Part shown: positions 9,057 through 18,757 of the stretch, in pieces
How the letters are laid out: the number at the start of each line of letters is the position of its first letter
How positions within the stretch are numbered: position 1 is the first letter of the stretch
DNA from: Gammaproteobacteria bacterium UBA7449
GTDB taxonomy: Bacteria; Pseudomonadota; Gammaproteobacteria; Pseudomonadales; Pseudohongiellaceae
NCBI GenBank assembly: GCA_002477465.1
Contig: DLPV01000042.1
Location: forward strand, 1 to 64,000
Reading direction: 5' to 3'
Length of the DNA stretch: 64,000 bases
Notes under the pieces: model-generated
Databases searched by the model: none
Told to the model about the DNA's origin: nothing
What the model saw: the letters and a program-made list of their open reading frames with translations, nothing else
Made by a program: the position numbers and the translations under genes

Positions 9057-9854
9057 TCAGCGCAGCGATCTGCCGCCGTCTACCTTGATCTCTGCGCCCG
9101 TGACATAGGTTGCTTGCGTCACCAGAAAATAGGCGGCGTTGGCAATGTCTTCTACAGCGCCGGTTTGGCCTAATGGAATACCGGCCAGTGCTTTAGCGCG
9201 AGCCGCTTCCGCGGCCTCATCCTGTGGGTCTTCAAGATGAGCAGGCCATAAAATAGCGCCAGGTGACACACTATTAACCCGTACCTCAGGTGCGAGCTCT
9301 CGGGCGAGTACTCTGTTCATGTTTAAGAGGCCAGCCTTTGCGATACTGTAGATAGGAAAGTCCGCAATAGCCTGTTCCATCATGGCGTCGATGATGTTAA
9401 TGATATTGCCGCGGCGTGTCTTCAGCGCTTCGCTTAGCGTCACGCTGAGAAAATAGTGTCCACGCAGGTTGCTGTCTATCAGGTCATCCCACTGTGCCTG
9501 GTTGGATTCAGCAAGCGGCGTTGGATAAAACGACGAGGCATTATTAACCAGGAGGTCGAGTCGGCCGAAACTGGCCAGTGCCTCTTCGGCCAGGCAATCG
9601 ACCTGTTCTCTATCGGTGAGGGCGGCCCGAACACAGTGCGCGGAATCGGCGCGTACCGCGTTTAGTTCAGCAGCCAGCGCTTCGGCCTCGGCGTGAGAGC
9701 CATTGTAATGAATAATGACCCGATAACCCCCTGTATGAAAGCGGCGCGCAATGGCCGCACCTATGCGCTTGGCCGCGCCTGTGATGAGAGCCACGGGGCT
9801 GTCAGAATGATCCTGGTCATTCATGGTGGTCTCATTCAAGCTGCTATCACTCAT
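9057..9854 (-). CDS. pteridine reductase (FolM-like SDR)
   Basis: About 265 residues of an SDR enzyme. The TGAAKRIG cofactor motif (Lys-Arg in place of the usual variable pair, as in pteridine reductases) suggests NADPH. NNASSFYPTPL, the active-site YSIAK and VNSVSPGAILWP follow. Known relatives reduce dihydrobiopterin or dihydrofolate. Location beside folB and folK strengthens a pterin role by inference. I chose the ATG at 9854, which overlaps the cca stop by 8 bp; an ATG at 9824 is possible and both have weak ribosome sites. Confidence 0.88.
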   Translation of the reverse strand: MSDSSLNETTMNDQDHSDSPVALITGAAKRIGAAIARRFHTGGYRVIIHYNGSHAEAEALAAELNAVRADSAHCVRAALTDREQVDCLAEEALASFGRLDLLVNNASSFYPTPLAESNQAQWDDLIDSNLRGHYFLSVTLSEALKTRRGNIINIIDAMMEQAIADFPIYSIAKAGLLNMNRVLARELAPEVRVNSVSPGAILWPAHLEDPQDEAAEAARAKALAGIPLGQTGAVEDIANAAYFLVTQATYVTGAEIKVDGGRSLR

Positions 9855-11073
9855 GGCGAATTGTCTCGATGCTATCGGTGACGACGCGCAGGCGCGCATT
9901 GGCAATGGCTTCTTTCGGGCCACCCTTGCTGTTTGCAATTACCGACTTGTTGTCGATGCCGCTGGCAGCATTGAGGATGGCAGTGAGATAGTCGCGCTGG
10001 GGGTAGTCGCAGTCTTCAAGACCGGTGCGGCCGCGGGCGTCGGCTTCGCAGGCGAGCAAGAATTTGTCCAGTCGCTCTGGTCGGCGGAAGGCATCCAGGG
10101 TTTCCAGCAACTTCAGCACGGTGCTGGGGCGCAGCGCTTTGACCCGGTGCATTTTGGTGTGGTGTTCGCACACCAGACGCGCCAGGGCGGCATGCTCTTT
10201 CGGCACCGGTAGGCGTGATTCGATCGCTCCGAGCAACTCAAGCCCAGCGGACTCATGGCCAACGTGGCTAGGCCATATTTCTGGATCGGTAACGCCCTTG
10301 CCCACGTCGTGGACGAGGGTGGCGTATATAACGGCGCTGTCATCGCTCCTCTTTCTGGCTTGGGCCAGGCATAGGAGGATGTGCACGCCGGTGTCGATTT
10401 CCGGATGGTACTTCTCAGGCTGCGGAACACCGAACAGGTTCTCAACTTCCGGCAGGATTACTGGCAGGGCACTACAGTCGCTTAGCACGCGAATAAATTC
10501 AGACGGGGTCTTGCTGATAAGTGCCCGTTCCAACTCTTGCCAGACCCGTTCAGGCACCAAATGCTGCAGCTCGCCACTGGTGGCGATACTCTGCATCACC
10601 TGGATAGTCTCCTCCGCAACCTGGAAGCCAAGGTGGGCGAAGCGGGCGGCAAAACGCGCAACCCGCAATACTCGCAGGGGATCTTCGATAAAGGCGTCGG
10701 AAACATGGCGCAGTATCCGGTGTTCCAGATCCCGCTGTCCCCCATAAGGGTCGATGATTGTGCCGCTATCATCCTGTGCCATGGCATTGATGGTGAGGTC
10801 GCGCCGCATCAGGTCCTCTTCGAGAGTGACGCTCGCGGAGGCATCGAAATCGAAACCCTTGTAGCCGTGGCCGGTTTTGCGTTCCGTGCGGGCCAGGGCA
10901 TATTCTTCCTTGGTTTCTGGATGCAGAAACACGGGGAAGTCCTGTCCCACCTGGCGGTAGCCCTGGTCAGTTAGTTCTTCAGGTTTGGCGCCCACCACCA
11001 CCCAGTCCCGGTCCTTTACGGCGAGGCCCAGGAGATTGTCGCGAACTGCTCCACCAACCAGGTATGTTTGCAT
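9847..11073 (-). CDS. cca: CCA-adding tRNA nucleotidyltransferase (multifunctional)
   Basis: A 408-residue enzyme that adds or repairs the tRNA 3'-CCA end without a template. The start MQTYLVGGAVRD at 11073 matches the family; an upstream in-frame start (11130) would overlap apaH and adds unconserved residues. The head domain shows GGAVRD, a DRDWVVVG metal motif and RRDLTINAMAQD. The C-terminal HD domain (LVHDVGKGVTDP) provides the phosphohydrolase activity seen in gamma-proteobacterial enzymes. It ends within the start of the pteridine reductase gene, suggesting coupling. Confidence 0.96.
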   Translation of the reverse strand: MQTYLVGGAVRDNLLGLAVKDRDWVVVGAKPEELTDQGYRQVGQDFPVFLHPETKEEYALARTERKTGHGYKGFDFDASASVTLEEDLMRRDLTINAMAQDDSGTIIDPYGGQRDLEHRILRHVSDAFIEDPLRVLRVARFAARFAHLGFQVAEETIQVMQSIATSGELQHLVPERVWQELERALISKTPSEFIRVLSDCSALPVILPEVENLFGVPQPEKYHPEIDTGVHILLCLAQARKRSDDSAVIYATLVHDVGKGVTDPEIWPSHVGHESAGLELLGAIESRLPVPKEHAALARLVCEHHTKMHRVKALRPSTVLKLLETLDAFRRPERLDKFLLACEADARGRTGLEDCDYPQRDYLTAILNAASGIDNKSVIANSKGGPKEAIANARLRVVTDSIETIRHE

Positions 11074-11095
11074 GGCTTGGTAACCAGGGATTGAG

Positions 11096-11914
11096 TTAAT
11101 TTGAGAAAGCGAAGAGCTGTTTGTCTTCAAGCCGTAACATTGTCAGGGAACGCCCCCAGACATAGCCGGTATCCAGGGCGTACACATGGGGTCGATTGGT
11201 CACGCCTTCCAGTGCAGCCCAGTGCCCAAACAGAATTGTAGCCGCTGGCGTAATCTTTTCATATTCGAACCAGGGTCTGAATCCGCTGGGTGCGCTGCAC
11301 AGACCCTCTTTGATATCCAGTCGCAGGCTGCCAATGTCATCGCAGAAGCGAATGCGGGTCAGGTAGTTGGTAATGGTGCGCAGGCGATCAGTGCCGCGCA
11401 GTTTGTCACTCCAGCGTATTGGCTCATCGCCGTACATATTTTTCAGAAAGTCTTTGTAGTCGTCTTCAAGGGCGTGTTCAACTTCGGCGGCGAGGTTTAG
11501 AGTCGTTTGCAGAGACCAGCCGGGCGCAACGCCTGCATGTATCATCAGAAAGTCCTCAACGCCTGACCTGGTTTCAAGTGCCTCGTGGTGCGCCAGGGGT
11601 TTGCTGCGGAGCCAGTCGCTCAGTTCCTGGCTGTCTGGTGCTTCCAGGATGTCATCGAGGTTGTCCTTGCCGCGAGCCGGTGCTGCGCCCTCATTTAAGG
11701 CGATACAGTGTAAATCATGATTCCCCAGCACGATGCGGGTGGCGTCTTCCATATCTTGCAGGAAGTGCAGAGTGTCCCGGGATTTAGGGCCGCGGTTGAT
11801 GAGGTCGCCGACGCACCAGAGCGTGTCGTTAGCGTGGGTGAAGTCAATTTTCTTCAGGAGTTTTCGCAGCGGCTTGAGGCAGCCTTGAATATCTCCTACT
11901 ACGTACGTGCTCAT
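11096..11914 (-). CDS. apaH: symmetrical bis(5'-nucleosyl)-tetraphosphatase
   Basis: A 272-residue PPP-superfamily phosphatase that splits Ap4A into two ADP. The three metal signatures are intact: GDIQGC (near residue 8), GDLINRGP (near 36) and GNHDLH (near 65). The end YALDTGYVWGRSLTMLRLED contains the conserved C-terminal block. It lies downstream of apaG and rsmA in the conserved pdxA-rsmA-apaG-apaH order; Ap4A hydrolysis is linked to stress and RNA decapping. Confidence 0.97.
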   Translation of the reverse strand: MSTYVVGDIQGCLKPLRKLLKKIDFTHANDTLWCVGDLINRGPKSRDTLHFLQDMEDATRIVLGNHDLHCIALNEGAAPARGKDNLDDILEAPDSQELSDWLRSKPLAHHEALETRSGVEDFLMIHAGVAPGWSLQTTLNLAAEVEHALEDDYKDFLKNMYGDEPIRWSDKLRGTDRLRTITNYLTRIRFCDDIGSLRLDIKEGLCSAPSGFRPWFEYEKITPAATILFGHWAALEGVTNRPHVYALDTGYVWGRSLTMLRLEDKQLFAFSN

Positions 11915-11991
11915 GACTGTCCAATGAATTTTGCAACGGGAGACAGTATAGCATTCACCCTTTTCTCAACCCTTTTTCAGTCGAGCGTTTG

Positions 11992-12372
11992 TTAGTGAAT
12001 GGTATGGGGTGGTGCCAACAGAAAGGCTGGAATCGGCGCCTGGAATTTATCGCCATTGGCCGCGACCATTTCGTAGCTGCCTTCCATGGTGCCGGTCTCG
12101 GTGCCGATAATGGCGCCGCTGCTGTATTGAAATGACTGGCCCGGCTCGATTTCGGGTTGTTGACCTACAACACCTGGGCCCTTTACCTCTTCCACCCGGT
12201 TATTGTCATCGGTAATGCGCCAGTGGCGATTGACCAGGGTGATGGTTTCTTCGCCGAGGTTGGTGATGCCGATGGTGTAGGCGAAGGCATAGCGTCCGCT
12301 CACCGGATCAGACTGTTCCTGCAAGTACTGGGTATTTACTTCAATTTCGATGGTGTGATCTGCATCCGTCAT
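11992..12372 (-). CDS. apaG: ApaG domain protein
   Basis: A 126-residue ApaG/DUF525 protein with a single fibronectin-III-like fold. Motifs visible: QSDPVSGRYAFAYTIGITNLGEETI, HWRITD, VKGPGVVGQQPEIEPGQSFQYSSG and GTMEGSYEM. Its molecular role is unsettled; Mg/Co phenotypes are reported in enterics. The start overlaps the rsmA stop by 4 bp (ATGA type), indicating translational coupling. Confidence 0.96.
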   Translation of the reverse strand: MTDADHTIEIEVNTQYLQEQSDPVSGRYAFAYTIGITNLGEETITLVNRHWRITDDNNRVEEVKGPGVVGQQPEIEPGQSFQYSSGAIIGTETGTMEGSYEMVAANGDKFQAPIPAFLLAPPHTIH

Positions 12373-13235
12373 GATTTTTTTTCATTCAACTCTTGGGTAA
12401 GAATGTCACTGATTACTACGTAGTCCGCGAGGCTAAGGTTTTCCGGGCGTTCACTCAAACTGACCGGCACCTGCGCCAGGCTATCACTAGACATGATGGC
12501 TTTGAGGCTGTTTTTCAAGGTCTTGCGGCGCTGATTAAAGGCGGTGCGAATCACGGTCTGCAGCGCTGCCACGCTGCGAGCGGTCACCGCACGCTGGCGA
12601 TGTGGCTTGAGACGCACGATGGCCGAGCTCACCTTGGGCTGGGGGGTAAAGGCGGCGGACGGCACATTGAACAGGTGCTCCACCTCGCAGAAGTACTGCA
12701 CCATCAGGCCGAGGCGACCATAGTTCTTGTTGCCGGGCTGGGCGCCAAGGCGCTGCACCACTTCCAGCTGGAGCATGAAAGTCATGTCTTCGATCAGCTC
12801 ATGACTCTGCAGCAGGTGAAACATGACCGGAGTCGAGATGTTGTAGGGCAGGTTGCCAATTACCCGCAGTCGCTTTTCTTCTCCGCCCGCTTTGGGCTCG
12901 TTGTCAGATCTTGAGAGTGTCGCGAGATCGAATTTGAGAATGTCATGTTGATGAATAGTGAGGTTATCGCTGCTGGCAAAGCGCTTTTCGAGGAAGGCCG
13001 CCAGATCGCGATCCAGCTCTACACAGTTCAGGCTAGCACCGGATTCTGCCAGGTAGTCGGTAATAGCGCCTTGCCCGGGGCCAATCTCCAGCAGGCGATC
13101 GCTGGCAGAGGGATTGATTGCATCGATGATGCGCTGGATCACCTGCTGATCATGCAGAAAATTTTGGCCGAAGCGTTTACGCGCCTGATGGGGTTTGCCG
13201 TTGCTCAGTCGCACCGGTGAAGATTTTTTTGGCAT
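12369..13235 (-). CDS. rsmA: 16S rRNA dimethyladenosine transferase
   Basis: A 288-residue KsgA/RsmA that dimethylates A1518 and A1519 in the 3' hairpin of 16S rRNA late in 30S assembly. RFGQNFLHD, the SAM motif EIGPGQGAIT, and the catalytic NLPYNIS are intact. A short charged insert (about residues 110-125, with SRSDNEPKAGGEEKR) sits just before the NLPY strand and is not typical. The C-terminal domain is complete. It is separated from pdxA by 4 bp and overlaps apaG. Confidence 0.96.
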   Translation of the reverse strand: MPKKSSPVRLSNGKPHQARKRFGQNFLHDQQVIQRIIDAINPSASDRLLEIGPGQGAITDYLAESGASLNCVELDRDLAAFLEKRFASSDNLTIHQHDILKFDLATLSRSDNEPKAGGEEKRLRVIGNLPYNISTPVMFHLLQSHELIEDMTFMLQLEVVQRLGAQPGNKNYGRLGLMVQYFCEVEHLFNVPSAAFTPQPKVSSAIVRLKPHRQRAVTARSVAALQTVIRTAFNQRRKTLKNSLKAIMSSDSLAQVPVSLSERPENLSLADYVVISDILTQELNEKKS

Positions 13236-13239
13236 GAAA

Positions 13240-14259
13240 TTAGTTTGCCTTGGCGTTTGCGCGGGACTGAGTTCTGACTTGGGCCCTGACCATCTCGGTG
13301 GCAGTAGTGATGGCGGTGTGCAGACTGCCGCTGTCGGCCTTGCCAGTACCCGCCAGTTCCAGTGCGGTACCGTGATCGACCGAAGTGCGAATGATAGGCA
13401 AGCCTAGGGTGATATTGGCGGCGTTGCCGAAGCCTTTGAATTTAAGTACTGGCAAGCCCTGGTCGTGGTACATCGCGAGCACGGCGTCGGCATCTCTGAG
13501 GTACTTGTCGGTGAACAGGGTGTCGGCGGGGAGTGGGCCTTTCAAGTCCATGCCCCTGGCGCGCATTTTTTCCAGTACTGGTTCAAGCACCTCGATCTCC
13601 TCACGGCCAAGATGACCGGCCTCGCCGGCGTGAGGGTTGAGACCGCAGACAAGAATCCTTGGCTTGGTGATACCGAACTTGCTCTGTAAGTCTGCATGTA
13701 AAATTGTCAGTACCTCGGTCAGACTGTCAACAGTGATGGCGTCTGCCACGTCCTTTAACGGCAGGTGCGTGGTCGCTAGAGCCACGCGTAAGCCCTCAGT
13801 AGCGAGCATCATTACGGTCAGCTTCGCGTGGCAGTGCTCAGCAAGGAATTCGGTGTGGCCGGTGAAGGCAATGCCAGCGTCATTGATGGCACCCTTGTTT
13901 ACAGGGGCAGTCACCATGGCGTCGACCTCATTCCTTAGCGCCATGTTTGCCGCTTGTGCCAACGTGGCCAACACATACTCGCTGTTAGCGGGGTTGAGTT
14001 TACCCGCTAGCACTGGCTCGGAGGCGGTGATTGGGCTAATGAATAATTCGCCGGGCTGGTTCGAGCGCGGAGCAGCGGCAGAATCGAATTCTGTCAGGCT
14101 GAGATTTTGGCCCAGGATAGCCGCGCGCTGCTGCATCAGCGCAGAGTCGGCTACGATAATCAGTTGGGTGTCGGCACGCGATTGCTGGGCTAACTCAACG
14201 CAGAGGTCGGGTCCGATGCCGGCAGGTTCGCCCGGCGTGATAGCGAGTCGAGTGAGCAA
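13240..14259 (-). CDS. pdxA: 4-hydroxythreonine-4-phosphate dehydrogenase
   Basis: A 339-residue PdxA that oxidises 4-phosphohydroxy-threonine in DXP-dependent pyridoxal phosphate synthesis. The opening [13 protein letters not shown], the metal-site [21 protein letters not shown] and the [10 protein letters not shown] motif are all present. The only workable start is a TTG at 14259 with a poor ribosome site, so output may depend on coupling to surA 21 bp upstream. The surA-pdxA-rsmA-apaG-apaH order is the usual one. Confidence 0.96.
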   Translation of the reverse strand: MLTRLAITPGEPAGIGPDLCVELAQQSRADTQLIIVADSALMQQRAAILGQNLSLTEFDSAAAPRSNQPGELFISPITASEPVLAGKLNPANSEYVLATLAQAANMALRNEVDAMVTAPVNKGAINDAGIAFTGHTEFLAEHCHAKLTVMMLATEGLRVALATTHLPLKDVADAITVDSLTEVLTILHADLQSKFGITKPRILVCGLNPHAGEAGHLGREEIEVLEPVLEKMRARGMDLKGPLPADTLFTDKYLRDADAVLAMYHDQGLPVLKFKGFGNAANITLGLPIIRTSVDHGTALELAGTGKADSGSLHTAITTATEMVRAQVRTQSRANAKAN

Positions 14260-14280
14260 GAGGTGTTATCCGATAAGTCA

Positions 14281-15630
14281 TTAATCGACCAGTTCGACGA
14301 AGGCTTCTTCTCGAATTTCGATTAACCAGTTTTGCAGTTCCAGGTCGAACTTGCGATTACGCAGCATGTTGGCCGCCTGGCTGCGGGAGTAATCCTGGCT
14401 CAGGTCGGTTTCACGACGACCCAGGACCTCAGCGATGTGCCAACCGATCTGAGTTCTGAAAGGCTGGCTGATTTCGCCTTCCTCCAGTTCTTCGACAACT
14501 TTTTCCATTTCGATTGGCATGCCGCCTTCCGAGACCCAGTCAAGGTCGCCACCGGCAACCACAGAGCTGGCATCATCAGAATTCTGTCGCGCAAGAGACG
14601 CAAATTCCTCGCCGTCATCCACGATGCGGCGGCGCAGGTCATTGATCAGTCGAATCGTATCCTGCTCGTCACGGATTTCATTGGGCGCTACCAGGATGTG
14701 TCGGATGTGGGTCTGTTTGACAATCTGCTCGGTGCCTCCGCGCTTGTCGCGTAACTGCACAATGTGGAAACCATTGCCTGCTTCTATCGGCCCTTCAATT
14801 TGACCGACGGACATGGGCTCAACAGCATTAGAGAAAAGGGAGGGCATCTGATCCAGCTTGCGCCAGCCGAAGTTGGTGCCGTCCAGAGGGAAACGACCGT
14901 CGGCAATGGCCTGGGATCGGACCTCGGGAATGGACTCGCCTTCCTCAAGCCGTGCCACCAGTTCACCCGCATATCTTAGCTTGGCGCTGCGTACCGCCGG
15001 ATCATCTGATGCGGCAATCGGCACCAGGATATGATCGATAAGATAGTCGGCAGAAATGACTTCCTGGCCCATCTCTGAATTCAGGAAATTATCAATTTCT
15101 TGATCCGTGATGTGAATGCGCTGATTCACATAGCCGCGCTGCAATTCCTGCAGGGTGAGCTGCTGGCGCACCTGATCGCGGGTTTGCAGATAAACTCCCT
15201 GGGTCTCCAGGGCCTGCACGTATTGCTCGAAACCCAGACCGGACTCCCGGGCCATATTGCCCAGCACCTGGTTGATGGTGTCATCGTCATAGCGAATGCT
15301 GGCGCGCTCGGCGAACTGCATCTGGATATTCTCCATGATCAGCGTCTCCAGCACCTCGCCCTGCATCTCAGAAATTGGCGGGAGCTCCCGACCGTCTCTG
15401 GCGGCAGCCCGGCGAATGTCTTCCATGCGCTGATTGAGTTCGCTCTGCAGTACCACGTCGCGATCAACAATGGCAACAATCCTGTCCAGCATCGTGCGCT
15501 GCTGCGCTGCGGCTGGCAGCACGGCGCCCAGGCACAGCAGGCCGGTCACCAGGAGCTTAGGCAGGCACCGCAGTGCGCTGTATTTTTCAGTGCTAGGTAA
15601 TTCCATTCTAGGCAGTTCAATTCTGTTCAT
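14281..15630 (-). CDS. surA: periplasmic chaperone / peptidyl-prolyl isomerase SurA
   Basis: A 449-residue SurA, the main periplasmic chaperone carrying outer-membrane proteins to BAM. It has a signal sequence (hydrophobic LLVTGLLCLGAVLPAAAQ, cleavage after about residue 43), an N-terminal SurA chaperone domain beginning LDRIVAIVDRDVVLQSEL, and two parvulin domains (from about 190 and 300; second with HILVAPNEI and GGDLDWVSEGGMP). Its start overlaps the lptD stop by 14 bp, tying it to production of one of its best-known clients. Confidence 0.96.
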   Translation of the reverse strand: MNRIELPRMELPSTEKYSALRCLPKLLVTGLLCLGAVLPAAAQQRTMLDRIVAIVDRDVVLQSELNQRMEDIRRAAARDGRELPPISEMQGEVLETLIMENIQMQFAERASIRYDDDTINQVLGNMARESGLGFEQYVQALETQGVYLQTRDQVRQQLTLQELQRGYVNQRIHITDQEIDNFLNSEMGQEVISADYLIDHILVPIAASDDPAVRSAKLRYAGELVARLEEGESIPEVRSQAIADGRFPLDGTNFGWRKLDQMPSLFSNAVEPMSVGQIEGPIEAGNGFHIVQLRDKRGGTEQIVKQTHIRHILVAPNEIRDEQDTIRLINDLRRRIVDDGEEFASLARQNSDDASSVVAGGDLDWVSEGGMPIEMEKVVEELEEGEISQPFRTQIGWHIAEVLGRRETDLSQDYSRSQAANMLRNRKFDLELQNWLIEIREEAFVELVD

Positions 15631-18538
15631 AATCCGCGTCTCGAAATCCCCAGATCCCGTCTTGAAGTAAGTTGCTCAGACCACCACCGGTCAGATTTCC
15701 CAGGCCATTCAGGGTAAATTGGACAAAAATTCCACGATTGGGTTCGCTATTAGGTCGAAACAATTGGTTTTCGTCAACCCACTCTCGCCCTACCAGCCGA
15801 ATTGTGGCACAGCAGTTACTCCACTGTACGCCAACAAAGCTCTCTAGGTTTCGTGAGTTGCTGTGGTCGTAATTGATGCGACCCATCAGCTTCCAGCTCG
15901 AGGTCAGCGGCCAGATGCCGGATATATCACTTTGCTTAATGCGCGGGTCTATGCCCGGTGGCAGGATAAAAAAGGGCGAGTCGGTCAGGCTACGATAGCG
16001 AAACGCGAGATTGAACAGGTGATCGCTGTCGCGCTGATAGCGCAACGCCAGGCTGCCCTCGTCCAGTTCCTGGCGATCCTCGTTCCACTGAAAGTCGGTA
16101 TTGAGGCGCCAGAGATCGCCGAGACTGAGCGCGAATTCGCCAACATAGGCGGACTGGTCGGCTAGGGGTGAGTAGCGCGAAATCCAGTTCTGCAGCGGAT
16201 TGCTGAGACTGACCAGGCGATCCTCAAAGTACTGGATCTGGCCGAGGCCGACCCGCAGTCGCTCTTTGCCGCGCGCATCCAGAAAGCGGCTGGTGAGGGC
16301 GACGGCGACTTGATCGGCATTGGAGGTGCGATCGCCGCCGGCAAAACGATCCTCACGAAACAGCTGGGAAAAGCTGAAGTTAAGCTCAGAGGTATCGAAC
16401 AGCGGTAGCCTGGACTGGTCTTCGTATTCGCTATTTAAATAAAACACCCGGGGTTCCAGGGTCTGGGTGCCGCCGCCCTTCATGCTGCGCTCAAACACCA
16501 GACCGGAGTCAAAGCTGAAGATGGGAATGTTGATCTCGGGGTCTGACTGGGTGGCGACGGCTTGGTTCTGTAATTCGTAGCTGGAATGTTGATAAGTCGC
16601 ATTGGCGCGCACAAACCAACCAGGTGCTTCCACCGACCAGCCCAGGCGCGGCGTCAGGTTTATACGCTCGCCGCTTACCAGCACACCGTTGTCGATTAGC
16701 GTCGGGTTAAGCGAGGCGTCGTCCAGATCACGGTCGAAGCCAGCCACCTCTCCGCGCAGGTCGAAGCGTAAACCCAGGGGCAATGCCGCGCCAGTATTGA
16801 AGAAAAACTGCGGCAGGCGATCGTAGGGTTTGTAAATAGTGTCCGCGTTGCGAAATGGGTCGATGATTTGTAAACGCCGGACCCTGAGGCCGGCCTGAAG
16901 CAGGCTCGAGTTGAAGTTGATCACGCCCTGTCTACTCAAGAAGTTCTGGCTAGTGACATTTAGGCCGGCGCCTCCGAAATCGTAAAAATAGTCATCATCG
17001 CTGACTGCGCTGTAATCGATAGAGGTGGAGAAGTGTCGTCCTAGCGCGCCCCTGTGTTCGAAGTCAATAAACCAGCGGTTCTCTCTGGGAGGAGAATCAG
17101 AAGTCCGTATGTCCTTAGTGTCAGGGTCGAATTGGTCGTCCCCAGACAGGCCAGACAGGTTGAGGGTATTCATAGACCAACTGGCAAGATAGCGAAACTC
17201 CGTGTTCAGCAGGACGCCGCGGTCGCTCATCAGGCGCGGTGCAATGGTAGCGTCGTAATTTGGTGCCAGGTTCAGGTAGTACGGTTGCTCGATATCGACC
17301 CCACCGGTGCGGGTTGAGCCAATGCTGGGGGGCAGCAAGCCAGATGCCCGCCCATCACCAAGTGGAAACGGCAAGGTAAACGGATAATAGAAAACCGGGA
17401 CATCGCGAATGCGAATACTAGCGGCTTTCGCGTAGCCGCGACCAGCCTCCTGATCCAGCAGAATGGACTCGGCGCTGAGGGTCCAGAATTCATTTTCAGG
17501 TTCGCAGCGGCTGAAGGCGCCATTCTCGATAGTAACCAGCCCAGTCTCGCTACTATAAATCACGCTCTGGGCATCGCCGTGGGCACCAAAGTCGTGCAGG
17601 ACATATTGCGCGCTCTCGACCCGGTTGACCTGGTCGTCGCTGTTAATATAGGCAGAGCTGCCTCGCAGCATCACGCCAAGTTCGCGAAACACAACGTCTC
17701 CGTCCATCAAAACCGTGTTTTGACCGCGGTTGATGCTGGAGGTTTCGTTGTTCTCAATAGTGCGCGCGCCCTGCTGCACAATGACGTCGCCATCGATTGT
17801 GATCAGATCCTGGGAAAGCTGGGATAGACCAGCCGTCGCCTTGAACACGGTTTCAGATTCACTGGGATCGGCAAGGCCTGCGAACAGTTCCAGGGATGGA
17901 TCCACAAATCCACCACAGCAGTTTGCCGCCAGAGCGTCTTGTTGCGCAGGCATCATCGCTTCCCGCGGCACCCAGTCCAACGGGTAGTCAGAGCTAGGCG
18001 CCACAATCTCTGTAGCGGATGTGGTTGCTCTAGTTTGGCCTGTTGCCGGTTCGCTGGAGTGGGTGCCGGTGTCTGACCCAGCAGGGGGAGTGGGGTCAGT
18101 TGCAGGGCGAACCGCTGAGTGGCTAGATAGAGGGTCTGGCGTGACGGGCTTTTGCGCAGGTGCATCAGTCCCCGGCTCGGCGGCTGGTGCCGAGACTTCT
18201 GTGTCGGGAGATAGTGGCTGTGCTGAGGCTGGTGCCGCCTGGGGCACACTGGGCAGCACAGCATTGTCGCTGTTGTATTGATTGGCCTGGTTGGCAGTGT
18301 TGCCGGTCTCTGGCTGACTGGATGCGCAGACCCAGCCATCGCCTGCGGCGTTGGGCTGGCAGGAGTAAATAGGCAGCTGGCCCAGCGCACTCGCGGGCGC
18401 CAGCGCCAGTAATGCGGTGCCGTACAGGAAGGCGGCCACGATGGAACAATGCATTTGCTGGAGGCGAGGTCCGCCAGAAAAGGTGTTAAGAAAGTGAGCG
18501 GCAGGTTGAGACAAGAGGCTTGGCTGTTGTAATTGCAT
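15617..18538 (-). CDS. lptD: LPS-assembly protein LptD
   Basis: The outer-membrane beta-barrel that inserts LPS together with LptE. From the ATG at 18538 it has about 973 residues; a GTG at 18595 or an ATG at 18454 (directly before the hydrophobic signal FLYGTALLALAPASALG) are alternatives, and none has a strong ribosome site. After the signal comes YSCQPNAAGDGWVC, a long Pro/Ala/Ser/Thr-rich linker of roughly 100 residues, the LptA-like jellyroll (VIVQQGARTIENNETSSI) and the barrel. Cysteines for the essential disulfides are present: NCC before the jellyroll and NCCATIRL near the C-terminus. The linker is longer than in typical homologues. Confidence 0.95.
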   Translation of the reverse strand: MQLQQPSLLSQPAAHFLNTFSGGPRLQQMHCSIVAAFLYGTALLALAPASALGQLPIYSCQPNAAGDGWVCASSQPETGNTANQANQYNSDNAVLPSVPQAAPASAQPLSPDTEVSAPAAEPGTDAPAQKPVTPDPLSSHSAVRPATDPTPPAGSDTGTHSSEPATGQTRATTSATEIVAPSSDYPLDWVPREAMMPAQQDALAANCCGGFVDPSLELFAGLADPSESETVFKATAGLSQLSQDLITIDGDVIVQQGARTIENNETSSINRGQNTVLMDGDVVFRELGVMLRGSSAYINSDDQVNRVESAQYVLHDFGAHGDAQSVIYSSETGLVTIENGAFSRCEPENEFWTLSAESILLDQEAGRGYAKAASIRIRDVPVFYYPFTLPFPLGDGRASGLLPPSIGSTRTGGVDIEQPYYLNLAPNYDATIAPRLMSDRGVLLNTEFRYLASWSMNTLNLSGLSGDDQFDPDTKDIRTSDSPPRENRWFIDFEHRGALGRHFSTSIDYSAVSDDDYFYDFGGAGLNVTSQNFLSRQGVINFNSSLLQAGLRVRRLQIIDPFRNADTIYKPYDRLPQFFFNTGAALPLGLRFDLRGEVAGFDRDLDDASLNPTLIDNGVLVSGERINLTPRLGWSVEAPGWFVRANATYQHSSYELQNQAVATQSDPEINIPIFSFDSGLVFERSMKGGGTQTLEPRVFYLNSEYEDQSRLPLFDTSELNFSFSQLFREDRFAGGDRTSNADQVAVALTSRFLDARGKERLRVGLGQIQYFEDRLVSLSNPLQNWISRYSPLADQSAYVGEFALSLGDLWRLNTDFQWNEDRQELDEGSLALRYQRDSDHLFNLAFRYRSLTDSPFFILPPGIDPRIKQSDISGIWPLTSSWKLMGRINYDHSNSRNLESFVGVQWSNCCATIRLVGREWVDENQLFRPNSEPNRGIFVQFTLNGLGNLTGGGLSNLLQDGIWGFRDADYEQN

Positions 18539-18757
18539 TAATTGCCGATGAATCTTATTGAAAGGTGCAAGTGTCTCTGACAGGTAGCCGGACACTGCCG
18601 GGGATAATAATTCATTGGCGATGCATTCTCCATTGCCATTATTTTGCCCGATTTGGTCTGTATAGTCTTATGCCAGGCTTAAGTTGGCCCTTAGCCCTTG
18701 ATCCTGAAAGTTAGACCAAAGCTATTTGCATTCACCAGGCCGCACCAGACTACTCCT

